DNA of 64,000 nucleotides. It comes from Calendula officinalis. Its lineage: Eukaryota; Streptophyta; Magnoliopsida; Asterales; Asteraceae. The first letter of the stretch is position 1. Each line of letters opens with the position of its first letter. The translations under genes were made by a program, and so were the position numbers. This document shows, piece after piece, positions 48,432 to 60,187 of the stretch. Under the pieces are notes generated by a model. That model did no database searches. It saw nothing but the letters and a program-made list of their open reading frames with translations, and had not been told where the DNA came from. The stretch is from NCBI GenBank assembly GCA_963853835.1, contig OY970822.1:9487501-9551500 (forward strand), written 5' to 3'.

Positions 48432-51400
48432 TCATACATCTTGCTTCTTTTTCTGTTTGGGTCCAAACCCCTTGTCATTACCTTTCCTCTTCATCCCTTT
48501 AGCCTGTAAAAACCATCATTTTATTAAGTAAATAAAAAAACCAAAATTATCCCAAAACAAATCATACTTGTGCAGAAAATGTCTTGAGAGGATCTCCAGC
48601 TTTCTTGGATCTACCCTTATTTCCTCTGTTACTATTATTGTTTGGTTTGCCCATAGCAGCTCTAGTTAGTTTAACAAACTTGCTAGCTTGTTGCGTTGTG
48701 GGGTCCACCAAATACTCTGGTACATCCCGTAAATGTGGCGCAGGGGCTTTTTTGCTTAGAAGTTTGTCATGTTTTAAAAGATCTGTAAATTATTAATTAT
48801 TTAATTAACCAAAAACTTTTTTTTCTTTTTTGTTGTTAAAATCACAACTCAAATGATGTTTTTTCATTACCTAAATCCCGTGGGTTTTCTTGAAAATGAG
48901 CTTTCAACCTGAAAAAACAATCAAAACACAATTAGTATCGTAACTTAAAAATGAATATGATTATTTATTTTCATAATTGAGAGATTCAATAAATAATTAA
49001 GAAAATACTAACTTTTCAGAATTGAGAATTTCATTACGTAGATCTTGGGCTCGTGCTTCTTTGACAGCAATTTTTGTTACACTTCTTGCAACATCCTGTG
49101 AATATTAATCTATGTTATAAATACATGATTTTAAATATTAAAAAAAAGTACTATGAATTATAAAATGTGAATATAAGAATATAATAAACAGTTAGTTAAA
49201 TTACCTCAGCTCTATATCGTAAAAATTCTACTGCATTCTTCTCCAAAAGTGGAAATGGAGCAATAGATGTGGAATCTGTATCTTCGGTTTCTCCTAAAAA
49301 CAACTTAATTTCTTCAAATATTTCCATTTCTTCAGGAGAAACCTGTTGGAAAACATTATTATCACATTTTTAATCTTTTAAAATCAACAAGTCAACTGAC
49401 AAAAGTCAAAGGTCTTCATAATGCTTACAATTGAAACAGATTGACCCGTATTATATGCTCTCCCTGTTCGCCCGATCCGATGTACATATCCAGCAGCAGT
49501 TGCAGGCATATCAAAATTTATAACCTATCACATATATACATAATCACTTCTTTAAAAAAAAAAAACTATAAAACAAAATCAAATTCATAAGAAATAATAA
49601 TAAATAAATAAAAACTGTACCGTGTGAACATTTTTGAAGTCTATCCCTCTAACAACACCAAACTCAGAGTCCGATTTTCGTTTTTTATGTTTCTTTGACT
49701 TTTTCTTCTCACTTTGGTTGTCTTTATCAGTTTGTTCCTTATCTTTTGAATCACTATCATCAGTTGCAATTAGGTAATCAAAGAGTCCAGCATTGAATCC
49801 CTGCGGTTATTTTTTTTTATATTTAAATTAGACGATATTTATTAAATTATATACGATTTTAGTGACTAAAAAATTAGTCAAAGAGGATACCTCGAGGATA
49901 TGTAGCCTTGAATTTACAGGCAACTCAGCATTTAACACAGCAGATTTTATACCAAACTGTCAGGAAAAGTTGTTATTTATAGTTAATAAACTAGTAGAAT
50001 AAAGGCTGAGTTTTTATAATTAAGTGCAAAAAAAGAGTCAAAATACCTGTTCAAGAAACAATTTTAGCCTAAAACTTGTGTCAATTGTATTTGTAAATAT
50101 CAATACTTTCTTTTGTACAAGATCCAACTTTAAAATCGCAAGGATATGAAGAAGCTTATCTCGATCACTGCATTGTATCTATATATAACAATATATAACA
50201 CAATAATCATAAATTATCAACTATCAAACATAAATTAAACAATTAAAAAGCTTACAAATAAGCAATAGATCATACCCAGAATTGCTGAACATTTTTAGGG
50301 ACGATTTCGTCTTTTCCATCAACAACTTCTGGTAAAGTAAGAATGTAGGGATTGTGTAAATAAAGCTTCTTCAAACTTTCAACGTCTTCACTGCAATCGA
50401 CATGTATATTTGTTGTAATTATTCACCAAAAAGATTATATTTTTATAAAAAAAAGTGAGTGAAATTATATAGTTACCTTGAGGTAGCAGACATGAGAAGA
50501 CATTGACATTTTATAGGAATGTGAGCTTTTAGATCTTTAAGATTCTTCTCGTATCCGTAAGTGAAAAGAAGATCCGCCTAATAAATGATATTCAACAAAT
50601 ATAATACAATTAAAACCACCATATGAAATTAAACAACTAAATTTTACAAATTAAAATGTATGTAAGTGTATATACACACCTCATCAAGAATAAGAATTGA
50701 AAGTGAATCTTGAATTGATTTTGCTTGAAGAACACCTGTTGATAAGCATCTTTGAACACATGCTGGTGTAGAAACAAATATATGTGGAGGCCCTGATAAT
50801 GCTGTTGCCTATAAATAAATAAATCAAACAACTTTAAATATACAATTAAAAATTAAAAAGATTTTACATGAAAACCTAATCAAACTAACCATTTCAGAAA
50901 AACTTGGTTCACCAGTCAACTGAACTACTTTCAGCTGCACTCTGCATAACTCGATTAATGACAATACCTCTGAATAAACCTGTTTAACAAGAATATGATA
51001 TGATTGAAACCCTAAATAAAACAAATATAAACCAATTTGACATTAAATTCAAAAAATATATATACTTGTTGGCAGAGCTCTCGTGATGGTACAAGAATCA
51101 TGGCAGTAGGAGCTAGGTTTTTTGAGGATGAAGGATTATTATCGGATAACAGCTTTTGAAGTAATGGCAGTAAGTAAGCAAATGTTTTACCCGAACCCGT
51201 TTTCGCTCGAGCAACTACATCTTTTCCCTCCTGAAATTTTGAACATAAATATCAATCACTCAATTGAAAGAAATTGTGTATGTTAAGTGTAAGAAAACGA
51301 ACATACGAGAATTAGTGGAATCCCAGTTTGCTGAATTGGAGTGGGTTTTTCGATGTTTTTCTTAATTAGGGCACGAACAAGACGAGGGTCTAATCCAAGC

Positions 51401-51459
51401 TCTTCGAAGGTGAGTTCTTGGCCTTCTTCCTTGTCGTGATTTTCATCGATATTCGACAT
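48432..51459 (-). CDS. RH16: DEAD-box ATP-dependent RNA helicase 16 (DDX56/Dbp9 family)
   Basis: The Dbp9/DDX56 group are nucleolar helicases for large-subunit ribosome assembly. Fifteen exons join in frame to 590 residues: 51459-51307, 51230-51066, 50979-50890, 50808-50680, 50577-50477, 50390-50276, 50178-50047, 49956-49891, 49800-49621, 49524-49429, 49342-49205, 49095-49013, 48908-48871, 48782-48568, 48503-48432. Motifs in order: Q motif FEELGLDPRLV...PTPIQQ, motif I ARAKTGSGKT, Ia PSRELCQQ, the DEAD box split by an intron as LILDE/ADLLF, SAT, LIFTNT, IATDDSDSKD and HRIGRTGRA. The basic insert KKKSKKHKKRKSDSEFG, a family trait, lies between IATD and GIDF. The tail is rich in Lys and Arg, fitting nucleolar targeting. 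It is slightly shorter than the roughly 626-residue Arabidopsis protein, and all catalytic motifs are intact. Confidence 0.95.
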
Positions 51460-51746
51460 TTTTGTTTGCTGAAAAGTTTAATCTTTGAAAGAAGAAGTTG
51501 ACGATGACGGAGGTGGAAGAGCGGCGCGGCGGCGGGGAGGTTTTAGGAGCTGGACTTTGCCCTATGACAGGAATTGAATTTTGTTTTGTTTTGTTTTATT
51601 TCCACTTGTGCACCTGTATCTTTATTTTCTTTTACTTCAGTCCCTTGTTTCATAACCTTCGAGGTAGTAAACTATTAATGATTTAATTAATATTTTATTA
51701 ATTCACAAACTTTGGAATCGTTGGTGACTTGCAACTTAAAACGTAA
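51460..51746. other. RH16 5' flank
   Basis: Upstream region of RH16 on the minus strand. The forward open frame 51498-51686 is not supported: it has a short low-complexity translation overlapping the expected leader. Confidence 0.45.
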
Positions 51747-51771
51747 GGGGGGGGGGGGGGGGGGGGGGGGG
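51747..51771 (+). repeat. Poly-G homopolymer of 25 bases
   Basis: Twenty-five consecutive G residues lie just after ACGTAA. Such long poly-G is rare in plant DNA, and may be a real microsatellite or an assembly artefact. Confidence 0.9.
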
Positions 51772-51933
51772 TGGCGGTATGGGCACGGCGTGGAGGAGAG
51801 GGGCACACCGCCCCCTACACGGCGTGGGGGTTGGTGGTGCTCGATGGTGGCCACGGACACGAGAGAGAACGGCGTGGTGTTTGGGTTTTTCGACCGTTGA
51901 ACGGTCATTTGACCGTTGGAATTTAAAAAAAAA

Positions 51934-51939
<6 letters not shown>

Positions 51940-51975
<36 letters not shown>
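51940..51975. repeat. (TA)n microsatellite
   Basis: Uninterrupted alternation of T and A over about 34 bases, upstream of the Harbinger transposase fragment. Confidence 0.9.
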
Positions 51976-51978
<3 letters not shown>

Positions 51979-52073
51979 AATCACAACACAATACAATACA
52001 ATTACCCCAATCACAACACAATCTATATCATTTCCTTACCATCTTTTTTAACCTATAATCACTACATTTAATC

Positions 52074-52607
52074 ATGGCTACCCCACCACCGTCGTCGTCA
52101 ACATCATCGTCATCATCGTCATCATCCGACTCATACGATATGGCTCTGATTGCGTATTGCGAGTCGCGTTTGAATGCACATGCGGCCGAAAGCACCGCCC
52201 GCTTCGATAGTAGGACGGCGAAGCTCAACCGTAATCGTGCCGCTGGACACCAACGTCTTTATCGAGATTATTTTGCAGATGATAGCGTTTATAACGATAG
52301 AGATTTCAAACGACGGTTTCGTTTGAGCAAAAATTTGTTCATGCGCATATGTAGTGCATTAGAAAACAAGTACCCTTTCTTTCAACAAAAATATGATGCT
52401 AGAGGTAGGCTGGGATTTTCTCCGCTCCAGAAATGTACTGCCGCTCTACGATCCATGGCTTACGGGTCGTCCCATGATTCTCTTGACGAGTACCTACGCA
52501 TGTCTGAAAGGACCGTTAGGGAAAGTATGTATAACTTTGCGGAAGGGGTTGTTGAAATATTCGGCCCTATTTATTTGAGGAAACCAACGGTCACCTTTAA
52601 TTTATGA
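52074..52607 (+). pseudogene. PIF/Harbinger transposase (HARBI1/ALP1-like), N-terminal fragment
   Basis: Harbinger transposases are DDE nucleases. A Ser-rich start is followed by NRAAGHQRLYRDYFADDSVY, FKRRFRLSKNLFMRI, KYPFFQQKYDARGRLGFSP, LQKCTAALRSMAYG and DEYLRMSERTVRESM, ending IYLRKPT. These are the family's DNA-binding N-terminal half. Homology stops at about residue 173, before any catalytic Asp, because the sequence passes at about 52594 into the interior of a minus-strand LTR retrotransposon. The whole DDE domain is absent. The upstream leader ACCGTTGAACGGTCATTTGACC is of a type seen before such transposases. Non-functional as it stands. Confidence 0.88.
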
Positions 52608-54659
52608 TCCATCTACAATCATATACTCGATTCCCAAAACCAATCTTGACAACACCCAAACGGGTCAAAGTCGTATAATCTGACTACAACTATTTCAACT
52701 ATTCCATTAATCTTTTCACATACATACAATCGGCACATTATGCCCTCGACATTCACTAACCGTTCATAACGAGAGTCAAAGCCCATCCTTGGCTAAGTCA
52801 ACCAATCACCAATTGGTCACCCTTGACTTACGTAAGTCAACCATACTCTTTCAACTAACCAATTTCATACTCACGGGCACCATCACTAATATCTCACTTC
52901 CGGTTCCACTCATTATTGTCCACACTTTCATTTTCTCTCCCAATTATCCGAGAGTCGTACATTCACATATGGTCACATCGACCTTTACCGATTCTTGACC
53001 AACATTTGGTCACTCACACCATCACTTAGTTTTCTTTCAACCATCTTTGCATCACATCGATCAAATTCATAACTCTTATTCTCAATTGTCGGAATTAGTT
53101 CTCCTTTCGCAACATATTCCACTATTTCATACAAGTTTACCATACTTTGGTTATCAAATGATAATTTGCTCACTAGGAGTTTCTCTTTCCTCCTATTCTA
53201 TAAATCGTAGGCATCCCCTACATTTACATGACCTAGATGCAACCCGCATTTCGAACTAGGTCCTCATATACCATAACATAATAGTAATACATTATTAACC
53301 ACATGGTTCTACATTCATCATTTAAACACGTAAACATATACACACACATATATATACACATATATATCACGCCAATTCAATTTAAACACCTTTATTGTGC
53401 ACATATACAAACATATGTATATGTCACCAACACCATCTATACATCTCTATTGTGCACATATACAAACATATGTATATGTCACACCAATACCGTCTGGTAT
53501 CCATCTTTTTACAACACGTCGCTTTGCTACTTTCTCACTCATTCAATCGCCCAATTATTCATCATGCATTCTAGCACAATTCACATAATATCACATTATC
53601 GCTTTCTTTCATATCTAACATGCCTCCCATCGGACATACTACTAAACACATTTCATATAATTTAGTCTTTCCATTATCATATGCCTTCCAAGGCCATTAT
53701 ATAATGCACATGCATTGTACCCCACGGGTAACTAATAACATTCTCTAATTGCTATTTATTGTTTCACTTACACATTAACCGTCCTTTACCGGTTCATTTC
53801 CTTAACAATTTCCAAGACTTTTGTCACCACCGGAGTAACTACCACTACATTCCATTAGCCAAAAATCACCGACCAATCCAATCATCCTTGAGTCAAACAA
53901 TCGACTCCGGTCCACACTCGCAACCAAAAGCCCAACACTCGGTGTTCTACTTTTATACTTCGTGGGACTCCGAAATATTCCTTTTTAAATCGTAGTCTTA
54001 CACTACGCTACGACATACATTGTCACACTTATTACTATGGCATTTTACCAATAATTGTCTTTTCACCCTTGACATCGAATTTATCAATATTATCGCGAAA
54101 CTTGCTATGGCTATGCGCCAACTTTTACTCAACCGTTTTCAACAATCAAATTCGTCATTCCCGACACTTATTCTTTTCCACATATTTTCCATTTATAATT
54201 TCTAGGTATCACTATACCTTAGTCATTCTTTCCTTTACCGTTCACATAGAATAACATTACATTACGTATCCGGATTCCCATCGAACATCAAAATTCCATT
54301 CCAAAATTTCCATTTCTATAATTCTCATCCAAACTAACAATACTTACCAAGATTAGTACTTCATCATACCATCATCCTTTTGTTGACAACATCTACCATT
54401 CTTAGGGTTTCCCCCCCTTGACACTACATAGTAGCATCAACCCATATATCCTTACTACATGCGACACACCGGGCCATAATAATTTCCAATGTATGATTTC
54501 TATACACATACTAACCGGGAAGACTATTCCCGAAATTAAATCTCCACATCATACAACTTATCTACAATTTCTATAGGCACCAATTCGTGCAACAACAACA
54601 ACAACCACGTCATAATCTCAAATCATTCTTTTTACCCAAGATCTCTGAGGTGGCCCTTC

Positions 54660-55130
54660 CGGGTCAACTCCCCATTCCAACTCACTCGTGAGTTCCTTTC
54701 ACAACATTTTGTACCGTGCTCTCCTTCACATAGTTTCATACAACACATTCCACCGTATCAACACCTCATCCTTCAATAATGGTGACGTCAACGTCGCCAT
54801 ATCGTTCTTCCTTCATTTGCTACTCTCTAGCACTTGCCAACTCTACCGAATCCACCACATCGTGACCTTCGGTTCAAATCTTCCGAATTACACAACAGTT
54901 TTACACGCTATGAAAGTCTTACACAACTTCCTTCCATTTCTTCCGACTATGTTTTGCTACCTTTTATGTAGACACTTCCCACTACGGGATTCACCATTCG
55001 ATTATTCTTCCTTCATATGGGTATCGGAATCATTCCACCTACCCTCATTCGTAACTCTTTCCAATTGAGTGGAGTTCGTCCACTTTTCACATTTATTCTT
55101 TCGCCATACCAACATATCCAACCAGCAAGG
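54660..55130 (-). pseudogene. Degenerate gag of element 2
   Basis: The plus-strand translation at 54688-55068 carries antisense-Gag patterns (VTFGSNLPNYTTVLHAMKVL) parallel to those of the antisense strand of gag in element 1. On the minus strand the true gag frame is broken by stops and indels. No zinc knuckle survives. Confidence 0.6.
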
Positions 55131-55414
55131 TTCAAACGGTGAGCTCAACAGTTGAAAACAACACAGTTAGATCAAATTATGGCATTTTTCATAGGGATCG
55201 ACCCTATCATACTAATCCCCATTCGGTCTCAAAAGACTCACATTGCACATTGCATAACAACTTCTATAGGTCCCCCTAGGTTCAACCCTAAACTTAACAT
55301 AAGTCTCAAGGTCAACCTATCGATCTCAAGGAATCTTACATTCCTATTGCTACAGTCTAAGACTAGGATGGACATCCAACCTAATTCACTTAAACTATAG
55401 CTCTGATACCAAGT

Positions 55415-57367
55415 TGTAACACCCGTATTTTTAAAACATCGTTTAAATCATTTAAAATACATATTTCCCAATATATGATATATTGTCCAAAAATACAGTT
55501 TAACAAAAACTTTAAAACCTTTATCAGAGTTTACAAAAATACGGTGTCACCAAGTATATCAAAACCATAGGCAACGGGATCTACCTATGAGCTCCCGAAC
55601 TAAGCATCTCTAGGCCACTTCTAGTGCAACCTTCTATCACTTCAAACCTGTACCTGAGTACATAGCCACAAAACAAACGTAGTACGTGAGACAAAATAGT
55701 CTCGTGAGATACATGGGTTTTAGACCCCAATAACAATAATAGTCGTTTCATAATTAGATATATATGAACATATATATACATATACTACATGATTATAAGC
55801 TAGCCACCCTATAGTGACCCTATCGTTCCAATGCTTTCCTAGCAATCATATCTAGTTATCGGGTTGCCCCCGAACTAACTAGAATCTCAACGTATCTAAC
55901 TATCGGGTTGCCCCCGAACTAGCTAGAACTCCAATATATATCTAGTTATCGGGTTGCCCCCGAACTAACTAGAATCACAAACATATCTAACTATCGGGTT
56001 GCCCCCGAACTAGCTAGAAGCACTATCCTGTCTAACTATCCTGTCTAACTATCGGGTTGCCCCCGAACTAGCTAGAAACATCACCATGTCTAGTTATCGG
56101 GTTGCCCCCGAACTAACTAGCATCACATCATCTCGTTCTTACCATAACTCATCAGTTATTCCAATCAAAGCCTTCGGCTATCACATCAATCATCAAACAA
56201 GTTAGTTATCTAGTAATAACAACATATAAATAGTTCAACACAGTGTGAACGTACCTGTATGGTCCCATGGACCCGATCGTAAGCAACCACATTTACTTCT
56301 ACATCTATGAACCCTATGAGGTCCATACTTACTTTATACATAAGATACATTTCTTATTTTATCGGTATCATAATACTTTTATCTCTTCCTTGACTATAAT
56401 ACACAATTATTACTAGTCACATCATATTCTTTTTCATATATATTCGTTCTTTACTTTTATCAGTATATCTTACCAATAGGTACTCATTACTATAAAATCA
56501 TTCTCAATTGCTTTACTAATACATATTTATTAATAAAGGCTCCGTATACATTCCTTTAATCAATTACATCATTATTATGGTTCATTAACATAGATTCCAT
56601 AATTACTTTAATTTATCATATTTTACTTCAAATTCACCAATCATACTAGACATATTCTAGTATCACATTCTACATACTTTCATACATTTTCAGTCACTAT
56701 CTTTATCAACATATTTATTAATAAAGACCCATAAAATATCATATGTATTTTCAAAACTATTTACTATGTACTCAGTTTAAAAGTCTCATGTACTCACCTT
56801 AGCGATAGCTATATCCACATCGTGTCTATCAACATGAATCCTTGCTTTCCGCCTTTGGAACATCTTCAACTTTTAGGTTCTCGCAACCTTAGATCCTTAA
56901 CAAGGATTGAAGATCTCCAAGAATGGTGGTGGTCTATGCCCAAGAACACCCAAAATCGCCCCCAAGAACCCTCCAATCGGCTGCATCTTGAAAATGGTGG
57001 AAAATGGTGAAAACCCTAGCTTTTCTCGACTTAATGCTGTCGACCAGAGTTCACGGCGCGAACTAAGTTCGCGTCGCTAACTCCAAACCTCGAACGCAAA
57101 CTTAGCGATCGCTAAACCATCGTGAACTACATCGCGCCTCATAGCCAAACTCCCTGGCCCTACTTCCCGATCGCGAAGTAGGGTTCGCGTCGCGAACTTC
57201 CTATGCAGCCAGGGCTGCACTTTTTCACCTTTGTCTCGACCCGGTTTCGTCCATAAATTTCTCATACGGTCTCCAAACGACACGAAACCAATTCCTACGT
57301 TCTTTAAACGATTTATCCTTATTTATCATATTTTATATAATTTATTTATAAATTTCAGGTCGTTACA
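55415..57367 (-). repeat. LTR of element 2 (1,953 bp)
   Basis: Plus-strand ends are TGTAACACCCGTATTTTT and GGTCGTTACA. The part near 57050-57200 has the family's TCGCGA CpG-rich stretch. The tandem array of hairpin units at 55846-56122 (core ATCGGGTTGCCCCCGAACTA) differs from that in element 1. Confidence 0.88.
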
Positions 57368-57787
57368 ATAGTGTTTCCAGCTAGTTCGGGGGCAACCCGA
57401 TAGTTGGATTTAAGGGTGCTTTTAGCTAGTTCGGGGGCAACCCGATAGTTGGGCACGTTAGAGTTGCTAGTTAGTTCGGGGGCAACCCGATAACTAGATA
57501 TGTGTTGCTAGGAAAGCAAGGTTTGGAGCCACCATAGGGTGACTATATAGATGGATGACATTACTTGTTTGTTGATTACTTGGATAAACGATTATTATTA
57601 TTAATGGGTCTAAACCCACGTATCTCACGAGACGTTTTTGTCTCACGTACTCCTTGTCTTGTTTTGCTATGTACTCAGGTTCGGGATCGAAGGCTTAGGT
57701 ACGCATGGATAGAGATGCGGGACCTAGAATAGAAGAGCACTAGATTGGATTTAGTCTTAGCTTGGTTATGATCTATTTTGTAACACC
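57368..57787 (+). repeat. Plus-strand LTR fragment of the same family
   Basis: About 420 bp read in the opposite direction to elements 2 and 3: three units with CGGGGGCAACCCGATA, then the GCTAGGAAAGCAAGG segment, and the U5-like stretch ending CTATTTTGTAACACC. It appears to be an older LTR into which the others inserted. Confidence 0.75.
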
Positions 57788-60161
57788 TGTAACACCCGTA
57801 TTTTTATAACATCGTTTAAATCATTTAAAATACAATTTCCCAACATTTGACACATTGTCCAAAATACAGTTTATCAAAAACTTTAAAACCTTTATCAGAG
57901 TTTACAAAAATACGGTGTCACCAAGTATATCAAAACCATAGGCAAACGGGATCTACCTATGAGCTCCCGAACTAAGCATCTCTAGGCCACTTCTAGTGCA
58001 ACCTTCTATCACTTCAACCTGTACCTGAGTACATAGCCACAAAACAAACGTAGTACGTGAGACAAAATAGCCTCGTGAGATACATGGGTTTTAGACCCCA
58101 ATAATAGTCATTTCATAAATATATAAACATATATATAAGCTACATAAATACCGTCTAGTCACCCTTTTGTGACTCTGACTACTTTGCTTTCCAAGCAAAG
58201 ATATCTAGTACCTAAACGTATAGGTGCCAGAAGCCCAATCATATCTAGTACATAAACATATATGTACCAGAAGCCCAATCATGTCTAATACATAAACATA
58301 TATGTATTAGAACCTAACATACCTAGTACCAACATATGCGTACAAGAAGCACCCGTGTGCTTAGTGTATAAACATATATACACTCGGTGTATAAACATAT
58401 ATACCACCGTCCAATCAACATATCTAATACATAAACATATATGTATTAGAACCTAACATACCTATTACCAAACATATGCGTACTAGAAGCACCCGTGTGC
58501 TTAGTGTATAAACATATATACACTCGGTGTATAAACATATATACCACCGTCCAGTGACCAGGGGTCCCCCGCGTCACCACCATCTATCTCTTACCATAAC
58601 CTAACAGTTATGACAGTCAAAGCCTTCGGCTATCACATCCAACATCAAACAAGTTAGTTATCTAATACTAACGACATATAATTAGTTCATCACAGTGTGA
58701 ACGTACCTGTATGGTCCCATGGACCCGATCATAAGCAACCACAGTTACTTCTACATCTATGAACCCTATGAGGTCCATACTTACTTTATACATAAGATAC
58801 ATTTCTTATTTATCGATCACATAATACTTTTATCTCTCCCTTGACTATAATAGACAATTATTACTAGTCACATCATATTCTTTCTCATATATATTCGTTC
58901 TTTACTCTTATTAGTATATCTTATCAATAGGTACTCATTACTACAAAATCATTCCCAATTGTCTTACTAATACATATTTATTAATAAAGGCTCCGTATAC
59001 ATTCTTTTAATCACTTATTACATATTTATTGTTCATTAATATAGATTCCATAATTACTTGGATCTAACATAATTTACTTCAAATTCATCAATCATACTAG
59101 ACACATTCTAGTATCACGTTCTACATACTCTCATACATTTCCAATTACTATCTTTATCAAATATTTGTTAATAAAGACCGATACAATATCATATGTACTT
59201 TCAGGACTATTTGCTATGTACCCAGTTTAAAAGTCTCATGTACTCACCTTAGCAATAAAGTGCTCCAACCGTATTCTTTACGTCAGTTTCCTTGCTTCAC
59301 AATTCGGTCGACCTTCCAAGACCTCACCAAATGCCTAATACAACAATCACAAGATTATCAACATCACATTCTACTACCCATGTGTCCATCTATCTCTAGA
59401 TAACACTTATTAACTCATTTCCACCCAATTATGGTGATTTACCAAACCCTAGGTTTAACCAACCCTTAAGATTCTTACGAATCGTAACCATACACTTGTT
59501 TCCTTTGATAACATAGCATCTATTAAGTGTATACATCACTTATATCACCATAATCCATAACCCAAATAGCTAGGGCTTCAAACCCATACACCCAAATATA
59601 TAGATCTTAAGCTACAAGGATCAAAGAGTGAAGATATACCTCTAATCTTCAACTAGGAGTGAAATCTATCAAAGATTTGAGAAGAAATCAACCAAGATCT
59701 GCACTTGAGCTCCAAAATCGCCAAAAGGAAGAACTAGGGTTTGAAGATGGCACAAATGAGCCAAAACCCGATTTTTATGTTCTGATCGGAAGGGCTCGCG
59801 CCCCGCTCGCGCCGAGCTCGCGCCGCGAAGAGACGCGGGTCTGCCCACTAGTCGCCGCTTTTACCAGACTTCGCGCCTGGCTCGCGCCGCGAAGTCGACG
59901 CGAAGTCGACGCGAAGTTCTCGCGTTCCAGCTCTGGCCCTTCTGCCCAACCTCGCGTTTCGCTCGCGCCAGGCTCGCGCCGCGAACCTGCCTGTGCAGCT
60001 GGGCTGCACTTTTCGGTCTAGGTTTCAACCCAGTTTCGTCCATAACTTTCTCATACGATGTCCAAATGACACGAAACCAATTCCTACGTTCTTTAAATGA
60101 TTTATCCTTAATTATCATATTTTTATAAAATTTATTTATCTATAAATTTCGGGTCGTTACA
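57788..60161 (-). repeat. 3' LTR of element 3 (2,374 bp)
   Basis: Bounded by TGTAACACCCG and GGTCGTTACA. It carries a third, unrelated tandem array at about 58200-58560 and a strongly CpG-rich block at 59785-60000 with GCTCGCGCC and CGCGAAG repeats. The open frame 59659-60021 in that block is not considered a gene. Confidence 0.88.
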
Positions 60162-60187
60162 ACTATCCACCCCTTAAAAGGATTCCG

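Larger units (their letters stand above)
52594..57367 (-). mobile_element. Gag-only family LTR retrotransposon (element 2), truncated
   Basis: In minus orientation it has a 5' LTR (57367-55415), a tRNA-Met primer site whose plus-strand form is CTCTGATACCA (55401-55411), a decayed gag region and the family's non-coding interior. It then ends abruptly inside the Harbinger ORF, with no polypurine tract or 3' LTR. The boundary at about 52592-52596 shares CTTTAATTTATG with element 3, placing the break near the end of the interior. It is older and more degenerate than element 1. Confidence 0.8.

Noticed and set aside
51498..52051. Open frames around the poly-G and TA repeats
   Set aside because: Low-complexity translations from simple repeats; they overlap the RH16 5' flank and the Harbinger leader.
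59659..60021. 120-codon open frame rich in Arg, Ala and Pro
   Set aside because: It arises from the CpG-rich LTR block of element 3 on the antisense strand and has no conserved domain.
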